NCBI GenBank assembly: GCA_949825025.1 | Contig: OX463778.1 | Span: 52,640,364 to 52,704,363 of the forward strand | DNA: 64,000 nucleotides | Reading direction: 5' to 3' | From: Siphlonurus alternatus | Taxonomy: Eukaryota; Arthropoda; Insecta; Ephemeroptera; Siphlonuridae | In this document: positions 1-11,400 of the stretch, one piece after another | Numbering within the stretch: position 1 is the first letter of the stretch | Layout: every line of letters begins with the position of its first letter | Notes under the pieces: model-generated | The model's input: only the letters and a program-made list of their open reading frames with translations | Told to the model about the DNA's origin: nothing | The model's database searches: none | Translations under genes and position numbers: made by a program

Positions 1-112
1 GTATTTAAAAATTTAATTTATGTATTTTATGTATAATATAAAATGTATTATATCCATCATGTATTTAAAGCAACTTGGTAAAATTGAAAGATTTTAAATG
101 AAAACAGAATGC

Positions 113-202
<90 letters not shown>

Positions 203-3079
203 TATACACTAATCGTAACTAATGCCAATTATATTAATTATTTTTAAGTGGAATTTTTTACCTCCTCTTTTTTTTAAAAGTGAACTTCAAAACGACTTAA
301 ATTTCAAGTACATTTTGATAATAATAACAAAATTTCCCACAGAGTTCTCAGTCATATCAGTTAACTGCAGCCAGTATGACGAGTACGAGTTTCTACTTGA
401 ATGACGCAATGTTAATTTTTATTTCATCGTAACAAAGACTAAGAGATAAATTAAAATTACCAGACTGACATTTACATCAAAAGAGCGATCGAAACAACAC
501 TTCCCACCAACATTGATTATTGCTAAATAAATTGATTTACGCGTAATTTTACTGTGACGTTCAATCGGAAAATCAAAAGCATCTTTTATTGAACTCTGTG
601 TTCTCTTGAAATAAGGTTCATATTTGCATAAAAGAGGCGGATTACGTTACGACTTAATGGTAAAACTTTCAATTAAAAATTATTTTTTCATATTAATATA
701 AAGACTTAAACTGATGATAAAATAGTAAAAATTATTTTTTTAACAATTTCAATGAATTAATATACAATATTGTCGTACAATAGAAAAATTGTCACAATTA
801 TTCACAATCGTGAACACCACGATTATCGTATAGTAACTTCCGACACCGTCAAAAATAGAAGACGATTGACATGAAGTCAATGTAAATAGACAAAATAGTT
901 TCCCCCTATAAGATATGCATGTTAAAACATAATTAATGAACAGCATGTCACATCACGTTAATTTAATATTAAAAGTTGTTGAAAAAATGAAGATAAATAA
1001 CCATAGTTTACTTTAAAAAAATTATCGAATGATACAATAATTATATAATAAAACCTAAATTGTGCTCTACAGATAAGTTTAAACGTATACATTATTATAA
1101 TATGGTGTTACTATTTACGACATTGTACATTTTATCAATTAATTCAGTTCTTTTTAATATACAGTTACACAGTTACACCATGCAATGCTATAAATAATTT
1201 AAACAATGAGATCAGTCAGAGTTGTTTTTATTAATTAATTCTCCACCAACAAAATTTGTTTATAAATCTGCGGAGTGCGGATTTATTTCCTTCAACAAAA
1301 GATTTTGTTTTGTTTTCCTTCTGTTAATTGGACGTCATTCATGAGTGACTTAATTCAAACATTGTTTATTAAGTAAACAAAGTACAAAGACACTTAAGTT
1401 TTTTTCCTTCAGACCACGTGGCATTTCCGGTGGTCAATGACTGGAATTTTTTCCAGGAAAAACACGTCAGATGAAAAAACGTGCCAGGTACAATTTGCGA
1501 ATCAAGAACAAAATTTCCCTGTATAAAGTTCTTGTTGATCAAAGTTATAACCATAGGTTTCTTAAATTAAATTACAAATTGAAATTAATATCCAGGGGTT
1601 TTTACCATGAGCGTATTGGGAAAATATTCACTATCATAGTTACAGTAATATTTTCATAGACGCTAATATTAAGACAACCGTACTAGGTAAAGAGCTAGTC
1701 ACACAGTAAATCTGACGTTTGTTTGTATTTAATTTAATGTATTAGACTAACGTTTAAAAAATATAATTATATAACAGTGTTTCTTTCCTAACCGAAGATC
1801 ATTTTTACGCGTAGCTTACCTCCAATTATTTCCAGTAACTACGGTGAACTCAGCTTGAAAAATTGGCACTTTGCAAGACATAGTAATATAACTAGATACG
1901 ACTAGATAATCTTTCTAGTTTACCTCGCTCTCTAAGCAATCAATCAGGGCACAGAATGTTCAAACTCTTAGTAATAACTAGCAATTATTTAATTCAAATC
2001 AAAAAAATATTTAATTTATTTTACTTTGAAATAAATATGAGCTATTATTTAAGGCTTCCTATATTATATTCTTTGCCTCTTTGCTGTGACCATTATGTAA
2101 TTTTGGTCCCTACAGACGCATGTACGAACGGTAAACGTGTCGTTCAGGCAGATGTAACAGGGAAATTAATATTTTTTTATCTTTCGGGGTCGACAAGCAG
2201 GAAAACCTATTGCATGTAAAGAAAGAACTTCCCCATGCAGTAGAACTTCCACAAGGAAATTTGACTTCAATGTAATGGTGCTGGGTATTTTTACATCCAG
2301 ATTATCGATATTTAGAAACTTTCGCTTCATAATCCACAGTCGTCAATAAATGGATAATGTTTTTTTTTTTTAATTTCCTATCAGTAATGAACAAATAAAT
2401 TGTGACCTTTACGACATTAGGATTTTTTTTTTAAAAATAATTTTTTTCCGATAATATTTCGGATTAGATTAATATCTACAATATGCTTGCATGTTTTTAA
2501 GTGAGACTTTGAAGTTCACTCTAAAGTTCGAATTCTTTTTATAATTATATAAGCATCTTATGTAAGAAAACTTTAAATAAATTTTGTGGTTAGCAACAAA
2601 AATTAAAGAAAATCGTCATAATTAAGGTATAATAAAAAAGCTTGCACCAGATTTAGATAATATTATATATAGCTTTTATATAGGAAAAGGGTGTGATAAG
2701 TTCTATACAGATATAGCTGGTGATTCAATAATATAGATAACGAATTTCAACATACGTTCGCGACTGACTTTTCATTTAGCTGGAAAACTGAAGCTAACTT
2801 GTCCGGGTGACTGATAAAAACGTGTTATAGCTTTTACCTCAAACTACCAAATATAACTTTTACAATCCAAAATTGCGTACCGTCATATTGAACTCGGTTT
2901 TCGTTCGGGGGAGTTCGGGAATACTTCGGCCAATGAGTTTCTTCGTTAGAAACTATCAACCAATGACTGAGAAGATGACGAAAACCGTATCGAATGTCAT
3001 GACAGTGCATTTTTTTTACAAGCATACACCCCTATAAGAGCTTACAGGTCGCGACGGGGTAATGGCAACTATATACTTT
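1..3079. other. Upstream intergenic DNA, no gene seen
   Basis: AT-rich sequence with only short, compositionally random open frames. Apart from the TA microsatellite at the left edge I see no conserved coding, RNA or transposon signature. Confidence 0.6.
118..197. repeat. (TA)n microsatellite
   Basis: An almost uninterrupted run of about 40 TA units. Length is likely polymorphic and is hard to assemble. Confidence 0.97.
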
Positions 3080-3356
3080 GGTTCACATTTTCTTTGGTTT
3101 TCATCGTGTTTAGTTAAGTCTTCAGTCATTGGTGTGTTGTTTTTAACGAAGAATTTCACTAGCCGAACCGAGACGAAGAACACCCGAGCGTTTCCGATGA
3201 AAACCAAGTTAAATGTGAACCTTAGTAACTTGGGTTTCGTCGGAAACGCTCGGGTGTTCTTCGGCTTGGTTCGGCTAATGAAATTCTTCATTAAAAACAA
3301 CACACCAATAACAGAAGACGTTACAAACACGACAAAAACCAAAGAAAATGTGAACC
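3080..3356. mobile_element. Foldback (palindromic) MITE
   Basis: Two arms of about 125 bp (3080-3205 and 3232-3356) are imperfect reverse complements. Both carry GGTTCACATTTTCTTTGG at the outside and AACACCCGAGCGTTTCCGA near the centre. There is no coding capacity; the long open frames here on both strands are a by-product of the palindrome. A non-autonomous DNA transposon is the simplest reading. I found no second copy in the window and no clear target duplication. Confidence 0.75.
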
Positions 3357-3787
3357 ATAATGCGGGAGCGCCTGGAACATAGGTGACTTGTTAAGCGTTC
3401 ATGTTGCGCGGGTTGCCTACCTACAAGTTGTTTAAGAATTTGGGGTTTCGGTGACGTGTGAATGACGTAACGTGTTTTCTATGAGCGAAAAATTCTGCGC
3501 ATTTATAAAATTGATAAAAAAATTTGTATTGGGAAAATAACAACAGCAAATAATTACGTAATATATGTAAATAATCAATGTTGTGAATTATAATGCGGGT
3601 ATATCATGGGTATTTACTGCACAAGTTTAAGTAACAAATGGGGTATGTAATACATACAAATTATATTATAATATGTAACGTAGTTCTAGTATAACCTCTA
3701 TAACTTTCCCCCACGTAACATAATTTAACATAAGCCAGATACAAAAAGTGCTTTGCTTTCTCCGTACACGAGTATAATTATATGGAC

Positions 3788-3797
3788 GGGGATTCCC
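3788..3797. promoter_or_regulatory. NF-kappaB/Dorsal site GGGGATTCCC
   Basis: A perfect match to the Rel-family consensus GGGRNWYYCC, about 10.4 kb upstream of the cactus transcription unit. It is the first of eleven exact-core copies in the window. Function is inferred from the motif and from the gene it surrounds. Confidence 0.5.
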
Positions 3798-4376
3798 TAG
3801 TGCGTGATGCCGTTCACACAAGTTACATGGCAAACAACATGGTTAGGAATTATTAAACTTGGATCATTTAGCAACAAGATAATTAAGAAAAATACTTTTC
3901 TAAATAAATAATTATATAAAATTGTAAATATCTTGTAGTAATTACAAATGCAACGTAATTATTAATAGGAAAAATTGCGTATAATTCTTTAAAGTTTAAA
4001 TAATCTAAATATTATACACCAAAAATTAAGAACCTAATATAGTTTAGACTGGAAATTCTGTCTTCACGGAAAAAAAAAAAAAAAATAAAAAGGAAAAGGA
4101 AAAGGAATGTATGAAAATAAATTATTTTGAAACTTGAAATTATTTAAATATATTTTATTGTTATTTTATTGTTAATATTATTTGTTTTTTCGATGTAAAT
4201 CCCTAGAAATATATATCCTTCTGATGAAAATTTTTAAAATAAACACCAAAAACACTTCCTTTGCAAAAATAGAAGCAAAGAGAACATAAATATTTGGTCA
4301 AAGTTGCAGATTTTCTTGTCATGTTCATGGACTTCCCGAGCTCCACTCTACATGGTAGAGAGGCAAGTATCGGTCT

Positions 4377-4385
4377 GGGATTCCC
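4377..4385. promoter_or_regulatory. NF-kappaB/Dorsal site GGGATTCCC
   Basis: A perfect 9-bp kappaB core inside the GC-richer block, with a near match (GGACTTCCC) about 45 bp to the left. The paired arrangement is typical of Rel-responsive elements, but nothing here proves use. Confidence 0.45.
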
Positions 4386-5236
4386 ATGTAGTCAGGCGGC
4401 GCTGTGCGGTGGCGGTCCGCAACAAGGCAGTTGTTAGTCGACTGAGGCCTGCCCTCGTGTTAGCAGCTCCTGCAAATCTTGGTATATAGCCCCACCCCCC
4501 TTCTCCTACAAAGGAATCTAAATGCCGTCCTCAACATTAGTTACCCAGGATCATGAACTGACCACAGGTAAGGGGACTGCTTGATTTTTAAACAATTATT
4601 TTTAACCTTATATAGGATATGCAGTGCTGATTTCTATTACAGTTTAGGGAAGTGATCGATCTTGGCAAATCTTCAAAATAATCTTCTTATATTTCTTATT
4701 TCTTAATATTACAATTTTTTTAATATGATTTTTTTTGTATTTGTTTTTCCGAAACAATTTTACATTTTTTTTTTTTTTTTTTTTTCCTAAAATTATTTTA
4801 CTGCATGGCTTCTCACTCTTTATTAATATCGATGACAGAGTTCATGAAACTATTTAATTTCCTTCAAACTAATTATTTTTGTATTGAAAGGTTTTCACGT
4901 TTCGATATTTTATTTTTCTTCATTTCTGCCATTATTCGTTTCATCCTTGATATTATAATTTTTTTACAATTGAAATTTCTCTGCGACGGCTGTGATTCAT
5001 TTCTCGTCACGACACAACTCAGAATTTGACTAAACTTCTAACTGCAAGGAAAATGTCTCGCCCCAACAAATGTCTGTATTATAATGTTCAGTAGCTCACG
5101 GCGCAAGCTCGTCGGAGCGAGAGTTTGCTGTGGAAACTTCAATGCCTGAGTTCGTAGATCATTTAACTGAATCAAGTTTCAGGATCATTTGTTTTGAATC
5201 TCGTTCAGTTTTTGTTGAGTCAGTCGGAAGATACCA

Positions 5237-6877
5237 CCCAGCAAACCAAAACCTGCTGGCCTACAGGGCCCCGATTTAATATCCATTTCTCGCCGTCGCA
5301 AGTCCATTGCGACGTCGCAAGTGAAGCGTCGCAAGCAAAAGTCGATTTAATATCGTCCGCGGCGCAGACTTGCGACGGCAAATTCGGGCAGTTGCGATGC
5401 CAAATTTGCGATAACCTCAGAGGTGCCGCAAGACGACTTACCACGCTCTTCTCACCTCGGAATCACTTCGTTCTTCTTAATTAATTCAAAGAAGAAGAAA
5501 AATAAAATTTATCTAGAATAGCCAATGTTTTCTTAGATAGATTCTTTACGTACTCATATTTTTTTTAATACTATCAAAGCATCCATGGCCGAGTTCTAGC
5601 TCTCCAATTGCTTGTTCTTGGATTGAAGACCGTAAATTGTTTTACAAATTAATCAAGGTATTATTTTGTGTCCAATTTAAATTAAATATTTTCCAAAAAT
5701 TTGCTGCTTTATTTTTAATTAATTTAAGAAATTAATCGATTCATAAAAAATATTTTTTCAGGTTTTCTTTATTCCCGAGACGGATTGAACCAAAAAAAAT
5801 GTATAAATATAAAAATTTTAATTCCATGTCCATATAAATCGAATTAAAATTTTGGATAATTAGGATTTGAACCGCGCGGTAAAATGCGACTTGCGACGCG
5901 ATCGGATGCGATGTACTTTGATCATCGCAGTGACGTCATCATCGCAAATTTGAATTTGCGACGCGATTGACACGTGATATAGCGCGGTCATGATTGGAAG
6001 ATCACTTGCGATGGGGGAGGGGCTAGCAATTATTTGTCTGTCGCAGATGCTCATATTAAATTCACTTTGCGACGTCGCAAAGGAGTGTGGTAAGTGCATC
6101 GCAAAATATTTGAAAATATTTGCTAGCGACGCGTCGCATCTACCATCGCAACAAATAATGATATTAAATCGGGGCCCTCAGTGAGCTGGCCACAGACCGG
6201 CTTGCCACTGCTGGCATGCGCTGGCAAGCCATGCTGGTTCTGCGCTTTTCTTGTATACCGGCCAGATGCTGGACCCAGCGCTGGCATGCCATCACAAAAT
6301 TTAATTTAATTTGCAATTAAATTAAAATCATTCAGTATCACCTGAAAATTATTTTTATGCTTAATTAATATAAGCAAAATAAGAAAAAATTATCAAATTG
6401 AATAAAAAAATTGTCACCACCAGGAATCGAACTCAGGACCATTGGCACCGTAGGCAGGTGTCCTATCCCCTACACTTGTGTGATTGTTAGTAAATATTTG
6501 ATGTTAGTGCTTACTTATTATTCAAAATATTTGAACTTATACGGATATGAAGATTTCAACACAAACTGTAAGAAAAGCAGCATCAAAGTATAATTTTTTT
6601 AAAATTTTTAATATTTTCTTACGAATTTAAGTTGAGGGATGTTAGAAATACATGTTTCAAAAATAAAAATTATTTGTCCCGAAAAAATTTCAAAATCAAA
6701 ATTTATGGATGGCATATACCAGTGCTGGCCAGCATATGGGCCTCTGAAGGCAAGCCGCATGCTGTCACTCCATCAGATGGCCGACTGCTGGCCTCTGCTG
6801 TCAAGCCATCTGCCAGCAGTACCAGCAGCAGACCAGCAGCTGGCCAGCTGTAGGCCAGCAAGGCATGGTTTGCTGGG
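5237..6877. mobile_element. Outer TIR transposon with GCTGGC-rich interior, carrying an insertion
   Basis: The left end CCCAGCAAACC and the reverse complement of the right end are identical, and both continue to a shared GCTGGCCTACAG. The interior is full of CTGGC/GCCAG repeats (6,180-6,300 and 6,715-6,860). A weak tRNA-like box (AATCGAACTC, about 6,424) lies inside. A second transposon (5,265-6,178) sits within it. There is no transposase frame, so it is non-autonomous. I could not assign the superfamily or find a target duplication. Confidence 0.65.
5265..6178. mobile_element. Nested TIR element rich in TTGCGACG motifs
   Basis: Terminal inverted repeats AGGGCCCCGATTTAATATC are perfect for 19 bp. 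Both sub-terminal regions (5,290-5,420 and 5,880-6,150) contain many copies of GTCGCAA/TTGCGAC in both orientations, like the sub-terminal transposase-binding repeats of hAT or Mutator-like elements. It is about 0.9 kb with no transposase frame, and is inserted into the outer element within its left GCTGGCCTACAG motif. Confidence 0.7.
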
Positions 6878-7042
6878 CACTGCCTCAGTTGAGCCTTATT
6901 TACGTTATTCATGAATATTAATGTTGTAGAAGGATAATTTTGTAAAGAATATATTTTTAATATATTTATTTTATAATCAATGATGAATAGTGTTGATTTA
7001 AAGAACAAAACTGCGTTATGTTTTGAATTTCTGTAAAATATC

Positions 7043-7172
7043 TGGGGGGTCTTCAAATAAAACCACTTAACGTAAACTTAGCCTAAGACTGTCTTAGCGC
7101 AACAATAAAGAATACGCTAAGACTGTCTTAATTTTAGGATTGTTGTAATTTGTGTTATTTGAAGACCCCCCT
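7043..7172. mobile_element. Small palindromic MITE
   Basis: The ends GGGGGGTCTTCAAATAA and TTATTTGAAGACCCCCC are exact reverse complements. The inner part repeats CTAAGACTGTCTTA on both sides. At about 130 bp it has no coding capacity. Confidence 0.8.
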
Positions 7173-7268
7173 GTATAATATTTACTTTGAGTGTAACAAT
7201 TGAAATAGTTGAATTTCAAAAGTCTATAAGGTGTAAATTAGTATTTAACTAACTATAACATTACATAA

Positions 7269-7556
7269 TAAAGGTGAAAACAGCCGACCACTCTACGCGT
7301 TCTGATTGGTCGGAAGTTTGGAGAGACCAAACTCGGTGCTAAGCTCGGTGCTAAGGTGCTAAGCGCACAAATAATTGCGCTCGTCAATTATTTTAACCGC
7401 GAAATTCAAAAATTTTCAACAATTGCATTGAATTCGTGTGCTAAGGCAATCAGCTGTTCGAAAAAAACACGATCGGAAACATTTGAGCGAATGTTTCAAC
7501 TGACTTTCTTAGCACCAAATCGGCGGTGCTAAGCGTAGCGGCTGTTTTCACCTTAA
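7269..7556. mobile_element. MITE with AAGGTGAAAACAGCCG termini
   Basis: The left end AAGGTGAAAACAGCCG and the right end CGGCTGTTTTCACCTTAA are inverted repeats; sub-terminal GGTGCTAAGC motifs also recur on both sides. The right border is TTAA and the left is a degenerate ATAA, compatible with a TTAA-targeting (piggyBac-like) element. Confidence 0.6.
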
Positions 7557-10500
7557 TAATACTGTATAAGTGACTTGAATACTTTCAATGAAAAAAAAAA
7601 ACTCTATACTACATGACACACTCTCTCTTTCAAAAGAATTAAGCCTTAAGCTACTTTTTTTTTTTTTTTGCCTGCAGAATTATTACATTAAACATTGGTA
7701 ACATTTTTTGTACTTTTCTATAAACACACAGCACAAAAATCGAATGTACTCTACGTACTTTTGATTACGTGACATGATGAATGTGTAATTTTTATATACT
7801 TTTATCAAAATCACTATCGCGAGACACACAGATGGAAATTCTTGCATGTTATCATAAAAAGGTACAAAGTTCTTTGCATCATGAAATATCTTGTTGATAT
7901 TTCATAATGCTAAAATGGAACATGCCCTACTGAACCTTACCTTAAGAAAATTACCTTTAATTTTTTATTGAAATATTCGCAATCTTTAGATAACATCAAA
8001 GTTCCTCACTGTCGTATGCTAAAGTATTATTTTTATCAGCAATAACATTGAAAATATTTCTTGATCTACTGTCTGAATTATTATAAATATAATAATGACT
8101 GATTTAATTTCTTAAAGCTTTCTGAATTACTTTAAAAGTTATTTACTTATTTTGAAAATAATAATATCAATTCATACTTTGAACTAGTATACAGTTTTAT
8201 TTATTGATGCAATGCATGTTTTTGATTTGTAAACTGATATACATCAAAATTTCCGTAAAATATTGGCACATTATTTGATATCTTGGTAATATGTGTATAT
8301 ATTTGCTCTTTAATAAAATTCTTAATAAATACACAACAATTATTTTCTGTGATGGGTACATTTTATATATACTTGTAGATTCAGTTCATGTAATTAAGTC
8401 ATGTAACAGTATGCAATGTTCAATATTCACTTTTTTTCTGACGCTCGAAAACTGTATTTACAAATACATCGGTTTTATATTAAATTAAAGATATGCCTGT
8501 GAGTCTAACGACAGTTAATAACTGCAACTTGGGGGCGTGGTGATGTCACGGTGATGCACTTGACACGCGGGGGTCGTTCAGTCACCTGATCGTGACGTCA
8601 CTGCACGATTAAAGTGATGCATTTTTATCGCAATTAAGATATTAACGCAACGTTCGGAGGGGGAATATTTTTTTAACGTCAGCGCAATTTTTTTATAGTA
8701 ATTCTTCAATCCGTTTCAACTTTTTTTAACATGACCTAATTGATAATTATCAAATCAATGTCTTTTGAACGTATTTTTGTAATTATGTATTTGCAGTGTA
8801 CTCGATTTCATATTACACTTTCATTTATTTTATTATTAAGACTGCAAGTATTTTTAATTTTTAAGATATAAAAACGCGGTTACAACGATAAGCTGGATTA
8901 TAATTTATTATCCTGCTGCATTCATATCATATGACTGCCTAAGATGATGCAATGTAATCATGATATGTGCGGACTGAGTTTCATTTTTGATGCCGTATTA
9001 TGTCATACCCACATAAAAACATGTACAGTCTAGTGCATTTAAAGTGCAATTTTCTTTATACTTAAAAATAATTTTACCTGAAACAGCACATGTTCATAAC
9101 TAAAATTATAAAAATTGAATAAAATTTATTGATGTATTGACTACCTGCGGACCAAGCAGCCATTGTCCATAAATAAAAGGATACTTTTGGTTTTTTTCTT
9201 TGCTGTATTTAATATAATTATAATATATAAATGCAGAATCGTACACTGCATCCTTTGAAATAGTTGAAAGAAGGTTGGGTGTAGTTGCAATAGAACAACA
9301 ACTACAGCATGCATGTAAAAATAATTATTATGATTACATTTTTTTTAATAAACCGTACAAGAGGTCCGAATCTTTGATCCTGTATTTGATATTTGGTTGC
9401 TTCATGAACCCTGTACTCTCTCTCTCTAACATATTAACATTATCCTTTGTTTCAACTGCTGTCTCTCTAACTTTGAGGCTAATTTAATTTGGTATAAAAA
9501 TTACTCATTAAAACTGCCCAGATAAACTATATATATAGGAGTGGATACCGAGAAAAAAACGAAACAAACAAATCATCATTTACGATAAAAACTACATAGT
9601 AAATTTTTACGATTACATCATAAATTTGAATTTACAAATCTTGTGGTCTAGGACATTTTCTTATTGTGCAGAACTATTGAGTCATTTACCAGGAATATAA
9701 ATGACTGTTGCATGCGCGGATGTTTTGACTGGTAACCCCACATGGTTTCCACAAAATTACAAAACTTGCATGAGATAACAAATCCATCCCGTGGAAATCT
9801 TTTGAAACAACATGTTTCTTTGTAAAAACCGCGATAAGAAAATAGGTGTTGAAACGATGTGGAAAAACTGTATTACTGATTACGAAGTAAACACATGATG
9901 ATGCAATTAAACCAAATGATTTAACCTGCAGTTTGACCAAAGGTCACCTGTGGTTAATTGAGAGCATGGAGAATTTCAGAGCAGCTTTATGACGTATTTT
10001 TGTGACGTAATTTAAATTGAATCGTATAACCGGATTAGTATACAGTTTGTTTATGTTTTTGCGTCGTGCAAATTTATTTCGCACAAACGTTTTAGACACC
10101 AATATTTTTATATAAATAAAAATAATGAAACACTCATCATACTTGTTTACCTTGGTAAATAAAAAGTAAGATAACATAAAGACTTGATTATTAAAATTTA
10201 ATTCTTTTAATTATTTTTTACCTGTAAGATTTATATTATAGCTGTCACCTTAATGCTGCATTAAAACTCATAACTTTATTATATTAACGTATAATTTATT
10301 TAAACGTATTTTTATAAGCTGTCACAATGTCCTTATATAATCTTTACCTCAGGTAATATGGAGCGATGGAGTATAACATTACTTTTACAAGACCCTGAAT
10401 TTACTATAGGGGAGTTATATTACAGAATAAAGAAAAATATCCAGGCTTCTAACCACGGTTACTTCCATTGGTTATATTAAAAAAAAATCGTGTCAGTATT

Positions 10501-11040
10501 CGGTAAATCCCTAAATAATATTCATATAATACTTTTTTTTTTATTATCAGCGGATGTTGAAAAAACTGCTTCGTAATCAATATTTTGTTGATAAGATATA
10601 ATATTTCCAATGAACAATTGAGTACGCACATTATTTGTGAAGTTATTATGAGGGGAAACCCCTATTATTTCAACACTATATAACAAAAAATGCATGTGAG
10701 ATAAAAAAAATCACACAATAAAATGCTGAGTCCACAATTTTTATTTATTTATGACATTTTATTATCTGAAAAAGGAAATTCCATATTTCTAAACAATATG
10801 ATAAGTTTTTCGATGATCCAAGTGACCTACATAGATTTGTCAGGAGGTCTACCTCGCTCTGAGATCACTTCTCAACAGACAGCTGACCGTGAGTAATTGA
10901 ACATTCCTCGTTTTTTTGTCACCTTTTTTGTAATGCGTGATTAGCTTTACTATACTTTTAAGCGACAATTTTGAATGTTATTTTCAATGAAGTTGAGGTT
11001 GTTTTTAGAAAATTAGTAAATGAGATTAAACGTGACGCAG
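7557..11040. other. Intergenic DNA, no gene seen
   Basis: AT-rich, with no recognisable gene. A GC-richer patch at about 8,525-8,670 contains a perfect TGACGTCA (about 8,602) and could be regulatory, but has no kappaB site. Confidence 0.5.
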
Positions 11041-11400
11041 TGCATTGACCGGTTCTAGATAGTTCACTGAAGTCAAGCTACGTCGAGCGTGGTTAGTACT
11101 TAGATGGGTGACCGTTTCAAGTAAAAATTACATTGCTTCCTCCCTGGGGTAAATTCATCTCGCTTTCTACCCAGTACAGTGATGCACTTGTGTGTGGTTC
11201 CCCAGGCTTTGGACATCGCTTTGGTCCATTGATAAAAAGTAGAGGTGTCCGTCTAGACTGAGGTTTTCCACGGTTCCCTCAGTCTTACCTTAGCGAATGC
11301 TGAGCGCGTAATAGGCCGTGGCCACCATCCTTTCTTACATTATCCTCCTCTATTACCCTGCCGCGAGCTGATGTAAGCTCTTAGGGGTGTAACGATATAA
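11041..11400 (+). mobile_element. SINE with 5S rRNA-derived head
   Basis: Positions about 11,047-11,114 closely follow the 3' two-thirds of insect 5S rRNA, including ACCGGTTCT, GTGGTTAGTACTTAGATGG and GTGACCG, which span the internal RNA polymerase III control region. The body continues with a segment shared with a second copy (CCTGGGGTAAATTC, about 11,150), a central block around CTGAGGTTTTCCACGG, and a 3' end CTCTTAGGGGTGTAACG. Partial copies occur at 37,570-37,690 (head), 60,530-60,620 (centre) and 49,455-49,550 (3' end). This is the layout of a 5S-derived (SINE3-type) retroposon. Confidence 0.8.

Larger units (their letters stand above)
3400..5236. other. Intergenic DNA with a GC-richer block at 4,320-4,570
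   Basis: No gene recognised. The block at 4,320-4,570 stands out from AT-rich surroundings and contains a kappaB site plus a near-kappaB sequence (GGACTTCCC, 4,329-4,337). It could be an enhancer or part of an unclassified retroposon. Confidence 0.4.

Noticed and set aside
3016..3382. Overlapping 108- and 106-residue frames on opposite strands with similar sequences
   Set aside because: The similarity is the result of the palindromic MITE at 3,080-3,356; there is no sign of a protein-coding gene.
11047..11114. A genuine 5S rRNA gene
   Set aside because: Only part of the 5S sequence is present, with several substitutions, and it is joined to a SINE body shared with another copy.
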